Origin: Polytrichum commune
Lineage: Eukaryota > Streptophyta > Polytrichopsida > Polytrichales > Polytrichaceae
Reading direction: 5' to 3'
Assembly (NCBI GenBank): GCA_950295325.1
Contig: OX485803.1
Coordinates: 5,022,001-5,086,000 of the forward strand
DNA: 64,000 nt
Position 1 is the first letter of the stretch. Every line of letters begins with the position of its first letter. The notes under the pieces are model-generated. The model was given only the letters and a program-made list of their open reading frames with translations. It was not told the origin of the DNA and did not search any database. Shown here piece by piece: positions 12,298-24,367 of the stretch. The position numbers and the translations under genes are program-made.

Positions 12298-13117
12298 GGG
12301 ATGCTATCATATGAGCAAAGTATAATCATGCGACAACACACACTCTAATATCCTATACCCATGTCATTATGGGAAAATGTTATCCAGTTGATTAGCGATA
12401 TGTGGAAATACAAGTTCTAAGCTTGTTAGGGTAGAATGGTACAAATATGAATATGGGTTTACGGCCCCCTAAACCTGGCACATTGGAAATTTCCAATACC
12501 AATGAAGTTTATAACAAGATATGTCTCAAATGCCATGATGTGGCGCCCGCTGCATGTGCATGCATGAATGGATGCACATGACGATGATAGTCAATAATTT
12601 ATCAGTTTATGTTCCAAATGTAACATAACTTAATCAAAATATTGCGTGGAATTCTAATGATGATTGTTATTACTTGTGGAGGCAAAGGCATCAAGGAATA
12701 TGGCCAAGTTTAGTTAATGCCTCGATTAAAATTTGCATGGGTATGGGGTCCTTTTCCCGTCCGCCTCTCCAAGGCACAATTTCGTTCATGAGTTGTGATG
12801 ATGACTCCGTAAGAGTAAAGAAGATGTCCAAAGTTTCTATGTCTACATCAAGATTACCATCACCACCCTTCTAAAAAGAAAATTGCCCAATGGATTTTTT
12901 TTTGGGCACTAGCAACAAAACTCGAAAATGTCGAGTCTAGCAAACCACAAAAAAGATTAGACTACATGAGTGGATATGGAACTAAAAGGTGTTTGCATTG
13001 CAATACCTAATTAATAAGGATTCACAAACAACAATGATGGCATCAATTATTATTAATTTATTTTACTTACCAATTTTGTGGTATTGACTCCTGAACACAA
13101 CGATAGTTCGTTGATGT

Positions 13118-15170
13118 CACATCAATCCTTTATAATTGTGAAGTCGTAGGTGTTGGCATATGTCCTCACGTTGTCCTTAACATTCTTGACCTCTGGTAGG
13201 AACAAGAGCATGCCACCAGTGTTAAGGTACGCATCGAGAAAAATCCAAATAGAACCCACATGATCATGCTTGTGGATATTCCAAGGAGAAATGACATTGG
13301 CAAGCATGGAGACATGAGGAACGAATAGCCCCTTTGGCATATCTACAATAACTAAATCAACCTCAGAAACCCCCCAAGACACCTTCAAGAGCAAAAAAAA
13401 TCAATATTATGAAATTGACCACATGTGTAACAAAAGAATGGTAGAAAAATCCCAATAATCAATCAATTTACCTTTTCTACAATCTCCATTGCCTCTACTA
13501 ACAGTGGGTAATCAATGGCCCCATTCTCCATAATCGTTGCTATTGATAGTTTTTCCCCACAATTGACACATTTGCCAATCATGCTTGCGATGATGACTCA
13601 CCCCTATCCCCTGTGACCCCCCCCCCCTTTGTGCTACCTCTTGTGAATGTTGATGGGAATGAGGAGTTGGAGTGGGAACAACCACTACTACATGATGAAG
13701 CGGTTGGGGCACAATTTGCACTCGAGTGGTAGAAGGAGGTTCCACCTAACTTGGTGGGTCTGTAGCTTTGGCACCGTGTTTGTGGTTCTCCACTTTCATG
13801 GTTGGGATATGTGGCAACTCTCTATCATCTTGCAACATGCATGCATCATCATTACCTTCAAAAGTAACGCTTGAGTAATCTCTTCCATCTCCTCTATTGG
13901 GTGAAAAATCATTGGGCAATCTTTAAACCAAGGACAATATTGCAAAGTAGATAGATCCCAAATTCTCAACCGGGATTATGTGAAAATGCACTTTTGTGGA
14001 TAGCACATGAGTATTAGCATACCTCCTATGAAGGTAGTTTTTATCAAGCGATGGGGAAGGGGGGGGGGGGCACAAAGGTCCCAAGATTCTAGCTTCCACC
14101 AAGTGCTATACCATGTTCATGCAAACAAATATGTTGGGAGGGCATTCATTGCAATCGCTTTGTAGGCCACAAGGTTCTTTTTGAGGTACCTAACAAGGAC
14201 AAACATATTTTTAATTAGTTGTGATTATTCAAAACACTAATTGCATTATTGAAGTCCCATTACATATCTAAAGAATGAAAAAGTTGTTTACTTGTAAATA
14301 ACACGTTTTATTGCAATGCCTCTATCGGATATTTTTGTAGCTTGGATGATTTTGAGAAACCCACATTTTCACGAAGTGGAGGAATTTTCACAAGTGAGGT
14401 GGTATCCTCAAGTGCATGATGGTATCCTCAAGTGAATCCTTCTCAAGTGAGTGGATACCATCATGCCAATCCACTTCGCCCAAATCTTTGCGAGTGCTTT
14501 CAAATTTGACAACGACAACCTCCTCCAACTATAAATTACAACAAAATTATTTAGAAAACTGTGACTTGCTTCAAATTTAATGAAGCATCAGAAACAATAA
14601 GAAAAAAAATGAAGGAGATCGCATGAGCCCAGAAAGAAGCCCGAAAAACCCATGTCTCAAGGTCCGTTTCTTTCACATCTCCTATGGGAAAACAAAGAGA
14701 GTGTTGGGATGTGTTGTTGGAGTTCCACCAATGTAACCACCTAGCCTTGTACTTTGGATCAACCAGAGTAGTTGCAATCATTTACAACTTCTCAAAAGTC
14801 ATCTCTAACATAGCATATACACCAAAGTAGTTGTTGATCTACACATCAAGGTTTCAATTGTATGAGAATTAAAAAATGAAATGAAATGGAGCAATCACCC
14901 TAAACCTGAAACAAGTATTGTCAATTACCTCTGCAAAGAACTCATCACCGTTTGTAGGGTTAGCCACAGTGACCAATTTCTCAAGTGCTTTATTCCATAG
15001 TGCCCCAAGAGCTTTCTTTGTTGCCAACTACATGGCAAGCTTCAAGCTTCAAGCAAATCTTGACTCAATTGGTGTTCTATCTTTATACTTACAAGCTCCT
15101 TCTTTTGTTGCCGTGACAATCTCTCTCTGCACAAGAATGCACAACACCAAAATTTAGAAAGGGATGTTGG
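13118..15170 (-). pseudogene. Decayed multi-exon coding region, family not recognised
   Basis: Pieces on the minus strand read like protein and are separated by GT/AG-type gaps: IGKCVNCGEKLSIATIMENG near 13,560, DYPLLVEAMEIVEK ending at a GTAAAT donor (13,471), then from 13,383 VSWGVSEVDLVIVDMPKGLF and GSIWIFLDAYLNTGGMLLFL to a stop near 13,125. Upstream pieces include YCPWFKDCPMIFHP (13,930), DPKYKARWLHWW (14,750) and KKALGALWNKALEKLV (15,020). Stops lie between them and no full frame survives. DLVIVDMPKG followed by a GGMLLFLP strand recalls a Rossmann or methyltransferase layout, but that is weak. Confidence 0.35.
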
Positions 15171-16639
15171 AGTTTAAGTATCATAGTCAATTAGTTCTTT
15201 GGTAAGATACATACCTTGTACAAAAATTGTGTAATGACATCCGTTGTTAAAGGATACCATTTGCTTTTTTGCTCATCTTTATCACATGTAGAATATTAAT
15301 CGGGTATCAAAAAATCAGATAATTCTTGGAGCTTCATCTTGCCAAACATCTTCACACAATCCAATTTGTGTACATTCGTCTTCACATGATCACTATTGAT
15401 TGACCTTCACATACAATGAAAGTCAATGTAATACATACAAATAACGCTTCAAAAATGATAATACATTGCACCAAAAACAATTTTTTTTTAAATGTTGATA
15501 TCGTGCATCACACCAAGTAATATCCTAATAGACCTGGAGGGATTTTTTTTTAAATAGTCAAACTATAATGCCAATCTAGATGGTCATAATGCATATTGTG
15601 TATATGACGCCACCATGCATTTGCCCTGTGGTTCTCTTCCCACATCCAAAACATTTTTTCCTTTCAAAACACTTAGATCACTATCAATGGACAATAATGA
15701 TTTAGACTAAATGTGGGGAATATCCGGGAATACTATGTGGAATATTGTCAGTCCCATAGAACACTGTTATGAATCTAAATTATGTTAAGTTCAATTTGTG
15801 ATGAATCTTCCTTTGTTTGGCATCATTCTCCCCTTGATAGATCATTTTAAAGATGACTTTACACTTGCTCAAGCTATTGATACCTTTCAAGAGGATTGGC
15901 AAAGTTGTCAATGGTTTGAGCTTTAGATGGAAGCTTGTCAATTTCAAGTACCAAGTGTTTGACAATTACAAATTTGTTTAACTCTTAATTCAAGCTCTAA
16001 AGTCCCTACCAAGATATGAGTTGTAAGCAACTCGTTTTGTATCGGCAAATTCTTATGCAAATTCATGGTCAACGGAATATAATTTTTAGTGATGAATGAC
16101 AATATTTGTTAACTAAGAATTCCCTACGACTCATATGCTTGTAAGAGTAAAGGGGGCCTAAGAGCACACCTAATTTATCATGTGGATGAAGACTACGAGC
16201 ATGCTCACACGAAGTGACCATGACCATTGCTTTCTAATTTCTCTCATTGGTTTAGAAATGACTTATAATTCCACTTTGTTTCGCACAAGGTGACAAGAAT
16301 ACAAAGTGACTCAAGCCAGAGAACATATGAGAAAGTGACATGACATCCTACGTGTCCATAAACGGGTAATGATTTATGGTCACACAATGTTTTTTTTTTT
16401 ATTGATTCTCCAATTTTTTGATTTTTAGAAGAACTAAAAACCCTATGTCGTGATCTAAGTTCACTTTACATTGTGTCCTATGACAAAAGCTTTTGAAATG
16501 TGATGTGGATTTCTCTTGGTCATGGTCATTGGACTACTGATCAAGACCACGACAAATCCTAAATCATCATTTCTCACGGCTTTTGGTCACACGTGTATAA
16601 CACCCCTAACCAAAGAAACAAATCTCCCCGCTACAATTT
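15171..16639. other. No gene seen; one short dispersed repeat
   Basis: At 15,715-15,790 there is a copy of a short repeat (GAATATTGTCAGTCCCATAG, AACACTGTTATG) also present at 10,275-10,355 and 18,185-18,300. The rest shows no coding or repeat signal by eye. Confidence 0.4.
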
Positions 16640-16840
16640 TGGGGGAGACTTTTGAGCATAAGCAGTCAAAATCTTAGTGTTTCCAAGTCCACGAGATCAC
16701 GTGTTGTGATCTTTCTTATTTCTTTTATTAATTTGAGGCATATTTCAAAGATTCCTCTAAAATGATGGGTAATTTTCATGAAGTCTTGAACTTGAATCGG
16801 TTATTTCTCAAACTCAACAAGTTCATATGTAACTATGTAG
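16640..16840. repeat. Dispersed repeat (same family as 3.12 kb)
   Basis: GAGACTTTTGAGCATAAGC, TTCCAAGTCCACGAG, GATTCCTCTAAAATGATGGG, CTCAAACTCAACAAGTTCAT in order. Confidence 0.55.
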
Positions 16841-17360
16841 CAGTACGTTCTCCTTGTTCTTTGCCCCACTACACACTACCTATTATCGTTGTGGCATCTA
16901 TAACCGATAAAATAAGAACAAATTCCAAGGAGAATGCATTTAAAAAATTCATGAATACTGAAATTTCTACAAGTTTTGAGGCGATAAAAATTCATTGAGA
17001 CACACAGTCGATCTCTAGATTAACCCATAACTACTCATCTAAATGCTTGATTTTTGGCTACAACAATTGTCAAAACTCCTATGAGGGTAATCAATCACAA
17101 GTCATCAGCACACCAAAGGTTAAGACATTCATGTGAGACCTCATCCATGTTGGCACTACAAGTACCCTAGTGAGCGGTTAAATGGACCTAGTCGACTATG
17201 GCTGCCTCGACCTTAATTTTGCAATGAGTTGTCCAGTTAAACTTTTCACAAACAAACATCAAATTTGAAATTTCTTCCACAACGCCAAGGCATATATGTC
17301 ATATACACTTCAATTGATTGGCTTCAATTATGGTATTGGTGTTCCATATGTCATAACTTG

Positions 17361-17847
17361 GGGCCACTTCACACATGGGCCAAGAGTTGTGACCATGAAA
17401 TTGTGAGAGCCCAAAAGAAAGCATCCAAAGGTTGTCCCAAGACCTTCAAATCATGTAGTGTGGTCACGGATCCTCAAGTGTTCGTATGTGGCCGGGCCCT
17501 CAACCAAATGCTATTTCAATGAGTTTCTATTCATGTGGGTCTTCACATAATAAAATAGAATAAATCAACGCTTATGAGCGTTCTAAGTGCCATGATCTTT
17601 CGGTTTTGTGTTCGGCCTGCCTCCGAGAGGCGGTTGTTGGGAAAATAGTCCAAGTGACCATGAAACATGATCCATTGGATGCCATGTAGGAATCCATGTA
17701 GACTTTACATCCATCTTGCATTCACATACTCCATTGGTCCCTCAAGGATAGTGTGAAGGGAACTTGAACCGGCTCCACCTTTTCCACCAATAAGAGTGCT
17801 TGAAGTGGTATGGTCACGGGCTCTCAGTCTCGTGTGTGAAGTGGCCC
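17361..17847. mobile_element. TTA-type MITE, 487 bp, inverted relative to the 10.4 and 20.15 kb copies
   Basis: Ends GGGCCACTTCACACATGGGCC and CGTGTGTGAAGTGGCCC, followed by TTA; the left flank is TTG, a one-base change. The interior is the reverse complement of the 20.15 kb copy (CCTCAACCAAATGCTATTTC, ATGCCATGTAGGAATCCATG). Confidence 0.75.
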
Positions 17848-18024
17848 TTAGAGAAGAAGAATTTCATCCGAGTGTGCTAAGGAATGAATTAAAGGCAGCT
17901 ATGTTTATAGTACCTCCCATCATGCAAAGTTGAATCAGAAGATCGTATTTAATATGTCAACTTATTATTAATCTCTGTCTGATTTCCTGAGGCGGCCCAC
18001 ACTCCAAATTGGATCCTACTACTG

Positions 18025-18559
18025 CACTAAATATTGTAGTTAGTGTCATATGGCATTCTATGTCATTGTGGTAACTTTTTTTAACGACACTTCTTACGAT
18101 TATGAGTTCCAAAAAGTACTGTCATGGATGATTGACATTTGGATGGAATTCATGCCGATTCATAACATTATACAGATCTAATAACACTGTTATGTGGGAC
18201 TGAGAATATTCTATGGAATATTCTCCAATTCTGGTTCGGAAGGTGGGAATATTCCACATAATATTGTTATGGATCTGATTAATGTCATGTTATTCAAACA
18301 ACGGTTTCTATATTCTGCATCCTAACATTTTGTAATGAAATATTGTTGTTATGGGAGACTGAAGTTTGGGTGAAAAATTGATTAGTAAGTGATATTAATT
18401 GAAACATTGTAGTTCTGTAATAATACCCTTTTTTTTTACTACAAGGAATGGCAAATAATGTTAGGTTTACATTTAGTGTTGGTGACATTGCATAGGCGGT
18501 TTACAATTAGTAATAAGCAACACACTTAAAATCGGTGACACTAGATATAGTGTTTAGTG
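18025..18559. mobile_element. TA-type MITE, longer subfamily with an inserted repeat
   Basis: Left CACTAAATATTGTAGTTAGT and GTCATATGGCATT, right GGTGACACTAGATATAGTG then TTTAGTGTA, matching the 3.9 kb copy. It is about 210 bp longer because the interior contains a short dispersed repeat (18,170-18,300) with GAATATTCCACATAATATTG and ACTGTTATG. Confidence 0.55.
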
Positions 18560-19039
18560 TACTTGCAAAAATTATTGTTCTCCTGCTTTATACTCTGTGA
18601 CATTGTTGAGTAGCTACATGATGGTCTATTTTCAAACAAAAGACCGCGAGTAAATGACTCTAATAATGTATAGTTGCTTTTCGAAAAGTTCATAGTACAC
18701 AATTTGAGTGCTCCCCATCAACATGGGATCCCGGAATTAAAGAGGATTATGCTCAGGAGATACCTAGTCTCAATGAACACAACCGAGGAGTTGTGTAATG
18801 TTATGTGAGTTGCAACACCTAAAAGTACATGGTTTGTTACTCTTTACACATTTTCAATCATGTAGTAGTATCATGGATGATTTATTTTCATTTGTGTATA
18901 GGGTTTCCAATTCCATTGTGCAATTTCCACGCATGATTTGACATGTTCCCAACCAATGTGGTGATGACATGTAAAAGAGAACTTCAAGTAATAGAGTATT
19001 TAAGTCAAACCAAAGAATTGGATACAATATATGAGAGTA

Positions 19040-19405
19040 TTGACCAATGTTGGACTAATATCATCTTTCTTTTCTAAAGCCATTCAAGTATGTATAACAA
19101 GGTTTTCACATTTTTTGATATTAGGAGGGTATATGTATCTTGTAATAGTTTTATTTTTGGGTATCATTCGGGTCTATATATGATGCAAGAAACTTTGTAG
19201 ATGGGTAGAATCTTCCTAGTATCAATATGATCTAGAATGATAGTGACCCAAATAATAACTCAACTATACAAAGATTCTCTCTCCTGAAAACATTCACCAA
19301 CTATCAATATTTGACCAATATCATACTTTTGATATTCACAAGTAGGTTTTTTGATAGCACTACTAATGTTGATTATTGATACCATACACTCACCTATATA
19401 TTGAT
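19040..19405. repeat. Dispersed repeat, copy 2 of two
   Basis: Same order of blocks as 2,130-2,485 (ATGCAAGAAACTTTG, CCTAGTATCAATATGA, CACCAACTATCAATATTTGA, GATACCATACACTCACCTA). Diverged by many substitutions and small indels. Confidence 0.55.
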
Positions 19406-20151
19406 CCGATATTGATAGCGACCTGAACAAATTGGGATGGAAATCAACATGATTTCAAGCATTCAATAAAAAGTATGTGAGCCTAAAACAACTATTATTT
19501 CTTAAATGGTCACCAATGATGTATGACCCTCTTAAATTGAAGAGACGTGCTACATTTTAGACGATCCCAACCACCCTCTATAAAACCGTATCCATTTCAG
19601 GCTCGCATAACTTAGGGTTGGTTTACACTGGGAGTCAAAGACCAAATGTTTTGTGTCATAAGGTTGGAGTTCATGCTTCTCGTTGGTGCGACTTTCCAAA
19701 TCGGTCCTAACCACATCACACTTGGGGGTGAGCCCAATTTTTCCAGAGGCGTTTCTTATTTGGGAAAAATACACCCTCTGACGTGGCCCGAACTCAAGCG
19801 AAGGAATGCAACATTCTTGGAAGGCCGATTTTTGACCTTGGGACCAATTTCAAATTTGATTTCTTGTTTTCATAAATAGAAAACTTTGGAAGAGTGTCAA
19901 GCAAGTATTTGATTCATTGGAAATCTAAACGGCTCCCTCTCTTCTTCTCCTCTTCCCTTCCAGGCCTTACGCAGGCGACCTTCGTTCTTTGACCAACTAT
20001 ATTTCTAGAGGCCATTAGACATGGGAAAACCGTCCCTTGTTATAGTCTTATTCTAAAGAGCATTTAGGACAGGCCGCACGGCTACTAAGGACGGAAACAT
20101 CATTACATCAGCCCCAAGAAAAAATCGGTCTCGACCCCACGTGTAAACCGA

Positions 20152-20656
20152 GGCCCCTTCACACACGAGATTGAGAGCCCGTGACCATACCACTTCAAGC
20201 ACTCTCATTGGTGGAAAAGGTGGAGCCGGTCCAAGTTCCCTTCCCACTACGCTTGAGGGACCAACGGACTATGTGAATGCAAGATGGATGTAAAGTCCAC
20301 ATGGATTCCTACATGGCACCAAATGGATCACGTTTCATGGTTCACTTGGACTATTTCCAAAAACCACCTCTTGGAGGTAGGCCTAACACAAAAACCGGGA
20401 GAACATGGCACTCCGAACGCTCACAACCGCTGTTGTATTCTATTTTACCATGTATGTAGACCCGCATGAATAGAAATTCATCGAAATAGCATTTGGTTGA
20501 GGGCCCGGTCACGTATGACTTCACACTACACTTGAGGCACCGTGACCACGCTACATGATTTCGGAGGTGTGTTGGGACGGCCTTTGGACACTCATTTTCT
20601 TTTGGGCTCTCACAATCTCATGGTCACGGCTCTTGGCTCGTGTGTGAAGTGGGCCC
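20152..20656. mobile_element. TTA-type MITE, about 505 bp, near full length
   Basis: Ends GGCCCCTTCACACACGAGAT and GGCTCGTGTGTGAAGTGGGCCC, followed by TTA. The sub-terminal GTGACC/GGTCAC blocks are also inverted. It is the most complete copy of this subfamily here and shows that the 10.4 kb copy is cut short. Confidence 0.75.
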
Positions 20657-20994
20657 TTAGTGACCGGCTGCTATGTACCTACTAATAAGCCCCAACTCAA
20701 TTAGGGTTCAAGTGATGCATCCCAAAGCCTGAACTCTTGAACGGACACAGGCAGGCTCCCACATGGTGCAAAGTGTGACCTGGGCTCTTTCAAAAGGTCA
20801 CTTGGGGCAGCATACTCTTTCTCTTCTGACACTTGACCTATTCTGCAACTAGTGGGAGCACATCTATACGCTTTTTACATGATGAAGCTGCCCGACTGAC
20901 CGACTGATAAAGTTCTTAAACGGCTCCAAGCATATCTACATTACCGCATTCAAATGACCACCATGGCCACTGGCCAGTCTCCGGGCAGGGCAGG

Positions 20995-21560
20995 GCAGGG
21001 CAGTGTCTGGGGAGGATTTTTGGGCATCGTCAGTCAAGATCCTAGTGGTTCCATGTCCAACCGGGCACATGTTTTTCCTTTGTTAAGTCGGGGTATATTC
21101 TAGAGATTCCTCTAAAAGGATCGGCAATTTCCATGTGTCCCATCCACACCAAACTATCCGTCGAGTTCCAACCGTGAAATTGCCAGGGACTATGTTGAGA
21201 CGTAGATGTTGGCCTGCCACTTTTCACACTATTGCAGCCGGAGATGTTGACAGATGGTGCCATAAGTGGCTGGTGTGTTCAGCCCCTCAAACTCAACCGG
21301 TTCATATGTAGCTAGTGGTTGGTGCTCCCCATCCGTTGGTCTGGGGAGATTTTTGGGCATCATCGGCCAAGATCTTACTGTTCCCAAGTCCAACCAATTC
21401 CATGTTGTGATCTTTCGGTTCTTCTTTATAACTTCAAGGTATATTCTATAGATTCCCTCTAAAATGGTTGGTAAATTTCCCAAAGTTTCGAAGTTCGATG
21501 AGTGATTTTCTAGAACTCGACTGGGTCATCTGTAACTAGCGGTCAATGCTCCCCATTCAT
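20995..21560. repeat. Two copies in tandem of the 3.12-kb repeat family
   Basis: First copy 20,995-21,140 (GATTTTTGGGCATCGTC, GATTCCTCTAAAAGGATCGG), second 21,280-21,560 (GATTTTTGGGCATCATC, GATTCCCTCTAAAATGGTTG) with CTCAAACTCAACCGGTTCAT between them. Confidence 0.55.
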
Positions 21561-21593
21561 TGACCATGACTAGGAGGAGGAGGCGCTAAATTA

Positions 21594-22060
21594 GGGCCGC
21601 TTTACGCATGGACCGAGAGCCGTGACCATGAAAATCATCCAAAGGCGGCACCTTTGGGAGTAGAAATCTCATGTTTTTTCAATTGATGGGCCCTCAAGCT
21701 CGATGCGATGTGAAAGTGGACCATGTTGAGGTTTTGATGTGTTCTAGTTTGGCCCATCATGTCCATGTAATATTGCTAAGAGCTAATGGCAATTCAATTG
21801 ATTACCAGGCCCCCCCTAATTATACGTTAGACCCACCTATTTACGATGGGCCTAACACAATATCCTAGACCATGAAACATTGTCTAGTTGTTGCTACGTA
21901 GGATGTCATATAGATGTTTCATCCATCCAAATTTGTTTGGTCTTTTTAGGTCTTCAAGGTCTAGTGTAAAATGAACTTGAACCGTCTCCGTCTTCTTGAT
22001 CAATCACATGAATTATATATCACAGGTCAAGGGCCTCAGAGTCTAGTGTAAAGTGGGCCC
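21594..22060. mobile_element. TTA-type MITE, diverged copy, 467 bp
   Basis: Starts GGGCCGCTTTACGCATGGAC after TTA and ends GTCTAGTGTAAAGTGGGCCC followed by AAA. The interior keeps the family's order of ATGTTTCATCCATCCAAA and AATGAACTTGAACCGTCTCC but is strongly diverged. Confidence 0.65.
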
Positions 22061-22894
22061 AAAGACAAAGATCATTCGCAACAACAAGTGCATGGATGCT
22101 CTAACAATACACTTAATCCTCTAGCAGCAGACCAAAGCTTCATCAACATTTTGAACTAAGATAACCAAAATCCAAATTATAAAAAATTCCACAACATCAC
22201 GGGCATTGCAATTCCTTACAAATTACCATTGGTTCTCTTTGACTGGATAATTTTTAAAGTTTCTACAGTCATAGATAATCAGTCCATATTTATAGATTTC
22301 AAAACCGTCTAGTGGAAGAGAACCAATGATTAGGAACCGCAATGCATATCCTACAAATCATGCGATTGAAATCCATGTCCATTGGAATTATTATCTAGTA
22401 CCCACAAGTCCACACCTCACACAAGTATGGATTAGAAAATGGTGAAGGTATCCTTTACCGACCTCATAGTTTAATATGAAAAAGTTATTGCATACTTCCT
22501 TGCAACCACCGTCAACTTTGGCTACACATTTGGCACTATCTACGTAAAACTCTTCCACTTGCAAAGGTGAAAAATGTAGTGAGATAATTTATAGCATGTA
22601 AGCGTTTAATTATAAAGAGCGTGACTTTGAAAACTAGCATAGCTACCCAAGTATAATTCAATAAAATTCGATTGGAATGAATCAAACCCTCAACCTACAA
22701 TTAGTAGCGGATGAGGTTTACATAGACGCCGCGGACCCCACATGCCACGTCATCCACTCACACTATTTAAAGTGTTAATGGGTGGGAGGATCAATTCATT
22801 TAAGGCATCAATGAGCCATGTCAAGTTTGCCTATGACAAATGCTTCATTGTGAGCAAATATCATTAATGGTGAGTTTCATACTACTATTACCCC

Positions 22895-23605
22895 CCCTCA
22901 TGGCATAATTTGAAGTAATCAAAGGCACCGTCCTCTTAGTGTGTATTGTGTGAGGGGTGTGGACTAGTGGGTACATTACTACCACTTACACTTAATGATA
23001 GGGTGAAGGCGAGATTCAAGACATTGCACGAATCGTCCAACAATTATGTTTTGTACATTACACAATGGTTTACAAGTTGACTGAAATGTCCACAAATGAC
23101 ATGTGGCATTAGTACGTTGAACAACATCTTTCCTCTTGCATACCAGAATCTAAAAAACATGACACTTGTCATTCGTAACCTCAACAATATCTTCCCCTTG
23201 CATACGAAAATTGCAAAACTATCATCTCAAGTAGCCCAGTCAAGTACTACACTAAACGTCACGATCCAAATATGTTCTTACCAAAAACATTGATTTACGA
23301 AAAGTATCACATTCGTGATTAGAAGATGTGACACTTAGAGACCTCTGGCATCTAGTTAAAGCCCTTCGCAAATAACGTGTGTGACACTAAACACCATAAA
23401 TAAACGGTGTTCTTCTTCTTCTTCTACTACTACTACTAGCCGTTGTTGCATAATTTGATGCAATGAACGGCACCGTCCTCCTCTCGTTGTATTACGTTTG
23501 AGAGGAGGCGTGAGCTAGTGGGTACATGACTACTTATAACAACACTTAATGCTCGGGTGGGAGGCGAGATTCGAGGCGTTGTCGGACGGTTTGTTTGGTT
23601 GTATC
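22895..23605. repeat. Direct repeat pair (22,895-23,040 and 23,445-23,605)
   Basis: Both copies have GCATAATTTGA, GGCACCGTCCTC, GTGGGTACAT-ACTAC, and GGCGAGATTC. Copy 2 keeps GAGGCGTTGTCGGACGG where copy 1 has AAGACATTGCACGAATCG, a C-to-T and G-to-A rich difference. The inverted 10.95-kb-family repeat and a (TTC)/(TAC) microsatellite (23,411-23,438) lie between them. Confidence 0.5.
23060..23220 (-). repeat. Dispersed repeat, inverted copy of 10,950-11,110
   Basis: ACACAATGGTTTACAAGTTG, GGCATTAGTACGTTGAACAA, ATCTTTCCTCTTGCATACC and a second ATCTTCCCCTTGCATACG match the other copy in reverse. Confidence 0.55.
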
Positions 23606-24144
23606 TTACATGTATCTTATGCATCATCATAGGTGGGGTGGACGGTAGGTGGGGTAAGGGCGGGTAGTGGGGCCTTCAATCGTCTTTGAATGATCATCGT
23701 AAAACATTGATGATGATGATGATGATGATGTTGTGACTATCATGGACCCGGGAGTCTAGAGTACTTCCAAATTTGGAGTCTCGTGGATTAGTTATTCCAC
23801 CACCGAGACCCCAATACGGGTGTTGGGAGCGGGAAGTATTTGTTAAGAGCATCTCCACTCATAGATCGGCAAACGGGCCTTGCATAAGACCCCCCCCCCT
23901 CCCCTCCCCTTTATCTCCTCATTTAAAGCAAGACCTTCGCATGCTATGTCCCGTTTCCGAAGTTCATACATATCCAATTTGTTTGTATTGTTTGTCGATT
24001 ATGTCATAGAGGTCTTAACTTAAGGGTCTGCTTCATGCGGGTGAGGCAAGACGCCGTTGACACGACAACCATTTCACACATATGGAAATCGTTTAACTAG
24101 GAAATGCACCCATAATCCAATTTTATTTCCATTAAAGTGCCGCT

Positions 24145-24367
24145 AGAATGGTGAAAGCTAAAAAAACGTTGTTTGATGAGCCCCACGTAATATTAGGTAG
24201 TCAGTTAGGTAAAAGTTGACCAAGCCTACGATTCTTAGCTGGTCTTTTCAGATGATTAGCCACATTGGGACTAAGACACGGCCCAAACTCCTACGGGAGG
24301 TAGCAATGGGGAATCTTGGACAATGGGTGAAAGCTTGATTCGACAGTATGGCATGAGTGAAGAAGGG
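24145..24367 (+). pseudogene. rrn18: Nuclear fragment of mitochondrial small-subunit rRNA (rrn18)
   Basis: About 220 bp follow the 16S-type rRNA region around the universal ACTCCTACGGGAGG string: GTTTGATGAGCCCCACG, ATATTAGGTAGTCAG, TTAGCTGGTCTTTTCAGATG, GACACGGCCCAAACTCCTAC, AATCTTGGACAATGGG and GAGTGAAGAAGGGG. AATCTTGGACAATGGG is the plant mitochondrial form; plastid 16S has a different string there. Many changes are C to T or G to A, as expected of methylated nuclear DNA, and the match stops abruptly at both ends. It is a transferred fossil, not a working rRNA gene. Confidence 0.85.

Noticed and set aside
24145-24367. Functional 16S-type rRNA gene
   Set aside because: Only about 220 bp of a 1.5-2 kb gene, with many substitutions in universally conserved positions.
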